From an uncultured Glaciecola sp. (GTDB lineage Bacteria > Pseudomonadota > Gammaproteobacteria > Enterobacterales > Alteromonadaceae): a stretch of DNA of 64,000 nt. The notes below the pieces were generated by a model that was not told the origin of the DNA, ran no database searches, and saw only the letters and a program-made list of their open reading frames with translations. Positions 57,744 to 64,000 of the stretch are shown piece by piece. The stretch spans positions 1 through 64,000 of the forward strand of contig CAJQOP010000025.1 of the NCBI GenBank assembly GCA_905479945.1, given 5' to 3'. A program made the position numbers and the translations under genes. Each line of letters opens with the position of its first letter. Position 1 is the first letter of the stretch.

Positions 57744-58931
57744 ATGTTAGAAGTGAAAGTAGATGTTTTAATCATTGGCGCTGGTGCAGCAGGATTGTTA
57801 TGTGCTTCCAGAGCTGGTGCGCGTGGTAAAAAAACTATCGTGGTAGATCATGCCAAGAGACCAGGAAAAAAAATACTCATCTCGGGCGGCGGTAGATGTA
57901 ATTTTACTAACTATTATATTGAACCTGAGAAATTCATCTGCAAAAACCCCCATTTTTGTAAATCTGCCTTGAGCCAATATACCCAGTGGGACTTTATAGC
58001 TTTAGTTGAAAAATACAACATCGCATATCATGAGAAAACCTTAGGACAACTTTTTTGTGATGATTCGGCGAAAGATATTGTCTCTATGCTCATGAGTGAA
58101 TGTAAAAGTAATAACATAGATTTTAGTTTTCAAACTGATGTTGTAAAAGTAAGTAAAACCGAAACTGGTTATAGTGTTGAAACCAACAAAGGTAACATTG
58201 ATTGTGAGAGTTTAGTTATTGCATCGGGTGGACTATCTATGCCTAAGCTAGGTGCTACGCCGATTGCTTATAAAATTGCTGAGCAATTTGGATTGAGTGT
58301 ATTACCAACCAGAGCAGGCTTAGTACCCCTAACTTTACCTCTTGAACTAAAAGAACAGTTAGCCGAAACTTCTGGTGTATCTATGAACGTGGAAGTCACA
58401 TCTAACGATATGTCATTTAATGAGGGAATGCTAATTACACATCGAGGTTTATCCGGACCCGCAATATTGCAAGTCTCATCATACTGGGAACCTGGGGATG
58501 AAGTCTCCATAGACTTAGACCCTCAAAACCTTTTTAAAAGTTCCTTTGAAAATTTATTACCGGAGGAGTGCAATCAAACACTAAAGAATTTTTTAGCAAA
58601 TACTTTTGCGAAAAAATTTGTAGAAAAATTTCTAAACATTAGAAATTTACCAAATATTCCGCTCAAGCAATTAAGTCATAAGCAAAAAGAATTATTAGTT
58701 AGCTCAATAAAAAATTGGACTATAAAACCATCCGGGTCTGAAGGATATAGAACGGCTGAAGTAACAATAGGTGGTATTGATACTGATCAACTATCGTCAA
58801 AAACAATGGAAGTGAAAGATCATAAAGGTTTATTTTTTATTGGAGAAGCAGTTGACGTAACAGGTTGGCTTGGAGGTTATAATTTTCAATGGGCTTGGAG
58901 TTCAGGATTTGCTGCAGGTTCTAATGTATAA
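57744..58931 (+). CDS. HI0933/YhiN-family NAD(P)/FAD-dependent flavoprotein
   Basis: 'VDVLIIGAGAAGLLCASRAGARGKKTIVVDHAKRPGKKILISGGGRCNFTN', C-term 'GEAVDVTGWLGGYNFQWAWSSGFAAGS'. Confidence 0.93.
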   Translation: MLEVKVDVLIIGAGAAGLLCASRAGARGKKTIVVDHAKRPGKKILISGGGRCNFTNYYIEPEKFICKNPHFCKSALSQYTQWDFIALVEKYNIAYHEKTLGQLFCDDSAKDIVSMLMSECKSNNIDFSFQTDVVKVSKTETGYSVETNKGNIDCESLVIASGGLSMPKLGATPIAYKIAEQFGLSVLPTRAGLVPLTLPLELKEQLAETSGVSMNVEVTSNDMSFNEGMLITHRGLSGPAILQVSSYWEPGDEVSIDLDPQNLFKSSFENLLPEECNQTLKNFLANTFAKKFVEKFLNIRNLPNIPLKQLSHKQKELLVSSIKNWTIKPSGSEGYRTAEVTIGGIDTDQLSSKTMEVKDHKGLFFIGEAVDVTGWLGGYNFQWAWSSGFAAGSNV

Positions 58932-59310
58932 AGGTGGTTAGTGTTAATAAAGTTGGCTCATATGGGCTTTTTGTTTAAATAGGGTGCTGTCGTGTATGGT
59001 CTCCTTCAGTATAGCAAGTGCAACGATCTAACTACCTTGGACACTTAGTCAGACTCTTTAGACTTCCCTACTATTGTACTATTTGGCCTTGCGTTTGCAC
59101 TATTCCTGCGAGTAAGAAAAACTAAGTAATAATAATTGTGGGCACCACTGTTATATAAAGAAAAATCATTTCCCTTATGAAACTGGATCAGAAGCTTGAT
59201 AAGGGTTTATGCTTCCGGCACAAAGTGTATGTTTAACGGAAAAGCGATTTGATTCAACTCAAACCTGCACCAACGGCTAACGTTCACCTTTCAATACAGC
59301 CACAATTCAC

Positions 59311-60201
59311 TCAGTAATCATTAACAAATTCATGCCAAATCGGATGACAAATTCTGTCGTACTCAATCATGCTACTTAGTAATGCTTGCCTTGCTGATGT
59401 GTCTACCATCTCTTTTGGTAATAATGGATCTTGATTGATTTGACGTATTACGTGTTCACCAATCAAAAAGGATTCTCTGGTCGCTTGTTTGACATCAAAA
59501 CCACTAAGTCGTTGTGCGCTTTTTTCCATCAGCGATACAAGCAGTACATACGTCTTATTTAACTCTTTAGGCGACCATAAAGACTTCGGATTGGTAGTCA
59601 GAGCGTAATTAAAATGATCGACTTTCATTAGAATGGCGTGTTCTTCAAGTCCAATTTCAACCAATCGAGTAAATGTTGCATCTGCTTCTTCTTTTAGGTT
59701 GTCTGGTCGACACCAAAGGTTTTTCTCAAGAGGTTTAAACCCCATTAGTCTGAACGCGCGCTCACGCTCACGGATACTTTGTTTACAGGTGCGCCCAAGG
59801 TGCGCGGTGTATACACTTAACCATCCGCCGTTCCACTGATCAACCATGTCGTGTGAATGGCGCCATTTTGCCGCAAGTTGATTAATCGATTTTTCGGTTG
59901 CGCCTACAGTGTAGTGCCCACGTTGTTGAGCTAATAGAAATCCTTGTTTGACTAAACGTCCAGCAGAGACTCGGATCGTTGCAGGTTCATGCGCAAACAA
60001 CTCACCCCAAGCGATCAATTGTTTGATTGACATGTATTTCAGGTTGGGTTGACTAAAGAGCGAGAGTAATAATCGATTTGACGACGGATAGTTAGATAAT
60101 ATTTTAGTCTGATAATAATTATCCAGTGATTTATCCACAAATGAACTCGGAGAACTAGCCTGCATAATGTTACTCACCACTAAGTTTAGGTAATCGTTCA
60201 A
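59311..60201 (-). CDS. PaaX-like transcriptional regulator (start may be 60165)
   Basis: 'LFSQPNLKYMSIKQLIAWGELFAHEPATIRVSAGRLVKQGFLLAQQRGHYTVG' PaaX N-HTH; 'WNGGWLSVYTAHL'. Confidence 0.85.
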   Translation of the reverse strand: MNDYLNLVVSNIMQASSPSSFVDKSLDNYYQTKILSNYPSSNRLLLSLFSQPNLKYMSIKQLIAWGELFAHEPATIRVSAGRLVKQGFLLAQQRGHYTVGATEKSINQLAAKWRHSHDMVDQWNGGWLSVYTAHLGRTCKQSIRERERAFRLMGFKPLEKNLWCRPDNLKEEADATFTRLVEIGLEEHAILMKVDHFNYALTTNPKSLWSPKELNKTYVLLVSLMEKSAQRLSGFDVKQATRESFLIGEHVIRQINQDPLLPKEMVDTSARQALLSSMIEYDRICHPIWHEFVNDY

Positions 60202-61327
60202 ATTCTTTCGCTAGATGAGCATGCAAGCGAACAATGGCAGTCTCAAATAAGCCAAATTCTAAAAATGCGTTCGCCCCGCTTGCCAATCCTCGTTGCGCAG
60301 ACAACACTATCTCCAGATCTTCAATGGCGCCTTTTGCCGCAAATTTTTGTCCTTCAAAAACAGCATCAAGCTGTTTAGTTTCGTTCTCGCCAATATCGCT
60401 GACAAGATAAGAGTGTTGCCGAGTCGTTGATTCATCGATTGGCTCAAGGATAACCACTTGCATACAGCCTGGAAAAGTTGAAATCACCACGTTTGGAAAC
60501 AAATGATACACATACGTCAGTCGCCCATTTACGTTGATATTAGTCTGTTTTTTATGCCTTAATCCTTCAATAGATTGGTAGGGAAATGCCACACGGCTGT
60601 TTTCACCAAAGGTTTCGATTACGGTGAGGTTATCGTATTGCACTGGGAAGAAGGTGCTTTTGTGGGTTTGCCGAATATGGTAACCCTCCAGAGAACTTTC
60701 GAGATGTAATTTCCAATTTGCTTTTACTACTTGGCTACCTGAATTCAACAAACGGTAACCATCAGGTATCAGTTTTGGTACAAACGAAACATCCTGCTCC
60801 ATGTTTGCTTGGGAATGTTGGTTGATAAACACCAAACCATTGCTTTCATAACACGCTACAGCAACCAACCCTCGTGTAGCTTTATCAACATCAGGAAACC
60901 CATGCTCGTGAGGAATACTTTTTAGACTTCCGTCAAGACTATATGCCCAACCATGATAGGGGCAAACTAAGGAGCGGGCGCACCCCTGACCATTGACCAG
61001 TTGAACCCCTCGATGTCGGCAAGCATTTCTAAAAGTACGCACGTTACCGTCTAATCCACGTATCGTAATCAATGGCATGCCTGCTACGTCACGAGCAACA
61101 TAATCTCCGGGCTTGGCCAATGCGCTCGAAGGACAAAAAACAATGGTGCGGTTTTGCAGAATTCTGAGCTCGGCATCTAATCGTTTTTTAGAACGGTAGT
61201 TATCAACGGGCTCCTTCCACGTTTGTTTGCCCTTATCTGTAGTGCCATTGTCGATATGAACAAAAATCCTCTGCACCACTTCCGCGTCACTCAATAGTTG
61301 ATTTTGAACATTTGTATTCTCTGTCAT
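60170..61327 (-). CDS. Rieske non-heme iron oxygenase, alpha subunit
   Basis: Rieske 'CRHRGVQLVNGQGCARSLVCPYHGWAY', catalytic 'NWKLHLESSLEGYHIRQTH'. Confidence 0.93.
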   Translation of the reverse strand: MTENTNVQNQLLSDAEVVQRIFVHIDNGTTDKGKQTWKEPVDNYRSKKRLDAELRILQNRTIVFCPSSALAKPGDYVARDVAGMPLITIRGLDGNVRTFRNACRHRGVQLVNGQGCARSLVCPYHGWAYSLDGSLKSIPHEHGFPDVDKATRGLVAVACYESNGLVFINQHSQANMEQDVSFVPKLIPDGYRLLNSGSQVVKANWKLHLESSLEGYHIRQTHKSTFFPVQYDNLTVIETFGENSRVAFPYQSIEGLRHKKQTNINVNGRLTYVYHLFPNVVISTFPGCMQVVILEPIDESTTRQHSYLVSDIGENETKQLDAVFEGQKFAAKGAIEDLEIVLSAQRGLASGANAFLEFGLFETAIVRLHAHLAKEFERLPKLSGE

Positions 61328-61710
61328 TGTTATCTCACAAGTTACATAAACAAAACCACATTATACTTATAACACAATTCTACACATTAACTAAAATTAA
61401 GTTATAAAATTTATTTCTATGATATTTGTAATGTTATTTTGAGGGAAAACTGACGGTGACAAGAAATGTTGCAAAACTCTTGCAGAGTCGCAATGAACGT
61501 TAACACCTAATTATTCAGACAACATATTTATGGGATTACTCACATTCAGTAAAAGAGCTTTGGCGATCAGCCGCTATTTAAAACAAACCATTATTTTAAG
61601 ATAATAGGCGATGCTGGGTAATGAATACACTTGAATTGAGTGAGAACTGTGAATAAAGAATAGCGGTGAAATTACAAAGGGCGTCACTAATGAAATGACG
61701 CCCTAGAAGT

Positions 61711-64000
61711 TTACCGAGACCGCTTAATTTGCTTTAGCAGTTCATCTACTGATCTTTTTAGTTGTGGATCGATGTTACTCGCCTTGTAACCCGGTGGATT
61801 AAATACCTCAATGTCAGGTTTAGCGGGCACAAAATCCATATTTTCGCCTGACTCTTTTACCCACCAACCTCTAAACGGCATGCGCACTCTTGAGCCATCA
61901 ACCAAGCCATAAGAACCTGTGCTAATAACGGCGCCAAACGTGGGGCGACCCACTAATTTACCCAAATTAAGCGCTTTATATGCATGTGAGAATATTTCTG
62001 CATTTGAGTAACTGTTTTCATTACTTATGGCAATTGATGGCTTTGTCCACGCCGACAATGGCAAGCGTTCAGAAAATGGGTAGGTGTTTTTGAACTTGCT
62101 ATGTTCTTTTTCGAGATCTTTGGCTGCACCACGCGGAATGGTGTAAGAATGCTGTTTAACACTCAGCACGGCCATTAGGTAATCGGTTGTCCAGCCGCCA
62201 CCGTTATAACGAACATCAATAACAATGCCTTCTTTTCCGTGACCTGCTGCCATTAGCTCCCGCTCAAAGCGTTCAAAACTACTCCAGTTCATGCCTCGTA
62301 TGTGCAAATAGCCTAAACGGCCCTTGGAATATTTATCGGTGAGGGTGCGTCTTTTTTCAACCCAATCATCATAAAGTTGGCTACTTAAACTTTCAGTTGG
62401 CCAAATAATGACTTCTCTTGATGCAGCTTGCTCAGCAGAAGCAAGTTTCGCTGCAGGTGATTGCACGCTCAGCAACACGGGACTATTAACTTGGTCGGTC
62501 AATAAAGAGTAAAGATTATGCTCAGAAACAGCTCGTTGATTAACCTGGGTAATAATGTCGCCAACGTAAAGCTTACTTTCTTCTCTGTCTGAGGGGCTGC
62601 CTGCTAAAACTGAGCTTATTTCAAATCCAGTTTTTGTGTGCAGACCCTCTGCGCCAATTAAGCCTGTGCGTTGAGATTGCGTTTGTTTAGGATTTTCACC
62701 TATGGATAAGCCCATATGGCTGGCATTTAATTGGCCGAGCATCAGATTGAAGATGTATTGAAAATCTTCTTTTGTGGACGCTTTTAAAGCAATAGGTTTA
62801 TACTTTTCACGTAAAGCGCTCCAATCCTTACCATGGAATTTCGGATCGTAAAATCCGTCGTTTAGAGCTCGCCAAGCGTCATCGAATATTTGTTCGCGCT
62901 CACCTGCATGATCAATAACAGTTTGCGATGAGACAGCCAAATTTTCAGATTTGTCGTCTTTGGTGGCTACTCTTACCATTTTACCACCTTTGGTCAGCGC
63001 AAAAACGTATTTTCCTTGCTCCGCTAAGACCAAATTTCTTGGCTCTACATCACCTGTAAGAATTGTTTTCCTGTCTTCGCCATCCCACTTTATTTTATAA
63101 AGGTTGCGCTCAATTTCGAAATTTTGTCGCCCTGAGCCACCAATGGTGTAATAAACATGCTCACCTTTTTTATTGAACACCAGACTAGTTTCATTGCCTG
63201 TATAGCGCGTTACTTGCTGCAATCGCTTGTACATACCGTCAAAGTCGATTTTTACTACGATAACTTCTTCTGCGGCATTATCTTCAGTGGCGTCGTCTTT
63301 ATCTTTGTTGTCAATTTTATCGCCTTTTGGGCTGTCGTCATTTTTTTCCGTGCGTCTCCACTCTTCTTTTGAACGCTGCCAATCTTTTTTAGTTAGCCAC
63401 GCAAACCAGATATCATAGTCACCATTGTTGCGCATCGAGCTAAATCCAAGTTTACTGCCATCGGGGCTCCATACTGGATTAATGTCGCCGCGCGGATGCA
63501 TGCTTACATTGACCGGCGTTTGGCTATTGTCAGCGGCATGGATGTAGATTTCTTCATTAAAATTAAGATCTGATAGTGAGTATGCCAACCAACGATCGTC
63601 AGGTGACCAAGTAAGGCCTGAAGGCGAGTCCCAGCCGTCTAACAATACTTTGCTATCACTGAGTACACCTTGCTCATCGATATTAGCCGTAATTAATCCG
63701 CCGCGCCCTTGCAAGTATGCTATACGCTTACCGTTATGTGAAAGTTTCGGTGCGAGTTCGTCTTCTGCCGATAAACTAATTTGGCTGACTTTGTGTTTTA
63801 AGCTCTTAAATAAACTGGGTTGCTCAGCATCATCTGAACTGAGCATGTACAAATCTTTATTGCCAGCGCGATCTGATACAAAAATCAGCGCATCGTCGTT
63901 TAACCAAATTACATTTTCGTCACGCGCTGCCCCCTGAGTTAGACGAACGCTGCGGCTGTCTTCTTTATCGTTTCGAGTCACATAAATATCACCGCGTAAT
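61711..64000 (-). CDS. Tricorn-like S41 peptidase with beta-propeller and PDZ (N-terminus truncated by window edge)
   Basis: propeller repeats 'WSPDDRWLAYS', 'PVWSPDGSKLGFSS', PDZ-like 'LYVGDIITQVNQ', protease 'GIVIDVRYNGGGWTTDYL', 'ISNENSYSNAEIFSHAY'. Confidence 0.92.
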   Translation of the reverse strand, partial: LRGDIYVTRNDKEDSRSVRLTQGAARDENVIWLNDDALIFVSDRAGNKDLYMLSSDDAEQPSLFKSLKHKVSQISLSAEDELAPKLSHNGKRIAYLQGRGGLITANIDEQGVLSDSKVLLDGWDSPSGLTWSPDDRWLAYSLSDLNFNEEIYIHAADNSQTPVNVSMHPRGDINPVWSPDGSKLGFSSMRNNGDYDIWFAWLTKKDWQRSKEEWRRTEKNDDSPKGDKIDNKDKDDATEDNAAEEVIVVKIDFDGMYKRLQQVTRYTGNETSLVFNKKGEHVYYTIGGSGRQNFEIERNLYKIKWDGEDRKTILTGDVEPRNLVLAEQGKYVFALTKGGKMVRVATKDDKSENLAVSSQTVIDHAGEREQIFDDAWRALNDGFYDPKFHGKDWSALREKYKPIALKASTKEDFQYIFNLMLGQLNASHMGLSIGENPKQTQSQRTGLIGAEGLHTKTGFEISSVLAGSPSDREESKLYVGDIITQVNQRAVSEHNLYSLLTDQVNSPVLLSVQSPAAKLASAEQAASREVIIWPTESLSSQLYDDWVEKRRTLTDKYSKGRLGYLHIRGMNWSSFERFERELMAAGHGKEGIVIDVRYNGGGWTTDYLMAVLSVKQHSYTIPRGAAKDLEKEHSKFKNTYPFSERLPLSAWTKPSIAISNENSYSNAEIFSHAYKALNLGKLVGRPTFGAVISTGSYGLVDGSRVRMPFRGWWVKESGENMDFVPAKPDIEVFNPPGYKASNIDPQLKRSVDELLKQIKRSR

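Noticed and set aside
59040-59130. 'SDSLDFPTIVLFGLAFALFLRVRKTK' resembling a PEP-CTERM-like tail
   Set aside because: Stop immediately upstream, no FPxP/VPEP motif and no associated ORF; too short to support.
61679-61703. GGGCGTCA/TGACGCCC hairpin downstream of the S41 peptidase
   Set aside because: Only 8-bp stem and a 3-nt T run on the minus strand; too weak for a confident terminator call.

Overview
The window looks like gammaproteobacterial chromosome, Alteromonadales-like by gene content (taxonomy is inference; no 16S seen). It is densely coded on both strands, and both edge genes are truncated: a hybrid PAS histidine kinase on the left and a tricorn-type S41 protease on the right. Recognisable content includes RarD, a PIN-domain toxin-antitoxin pair, RecQ, SelO, a 7TM/PAS/GGDEF/EAL protein, RibA, MoeA and MoaC/MoaD, a nitrilase, a porin, a copper cluster (CopC-CopD-NTF2-MerR-CopA-cupredoxin), TrxC, paraslipin/NfeD, a YCII/ECF sigma pair, MsrB/MsrA, an RND efflux operon, and a PaaX-like/Rieske oxygenase pair. 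I found no RNA genes, CRISPR arrays, prophage or canonical defence island. The strongest unusual signals are: (1) a 16-bp tandem duplication that frameshifts the RND outer-membrane factor gene, with exact reconstruction when one copy is removed; (2) a P1B ATPase with all copper-transport motifs intact but DKTAT instead of the near-invariant DKTGT phosphorylation motif; (3) a 16-bp dyad in front of both the amine-oxidase and cupin genes, suggesting a TetR mini-regulon; (4) decayed gene remnants, including an IS91-like transposase N-terminus, at the downstream edge of the copper cluster; (5) a long REP-like palindrome positioned as a terminator. All calls come from reading sequence motifs; no database search was run.
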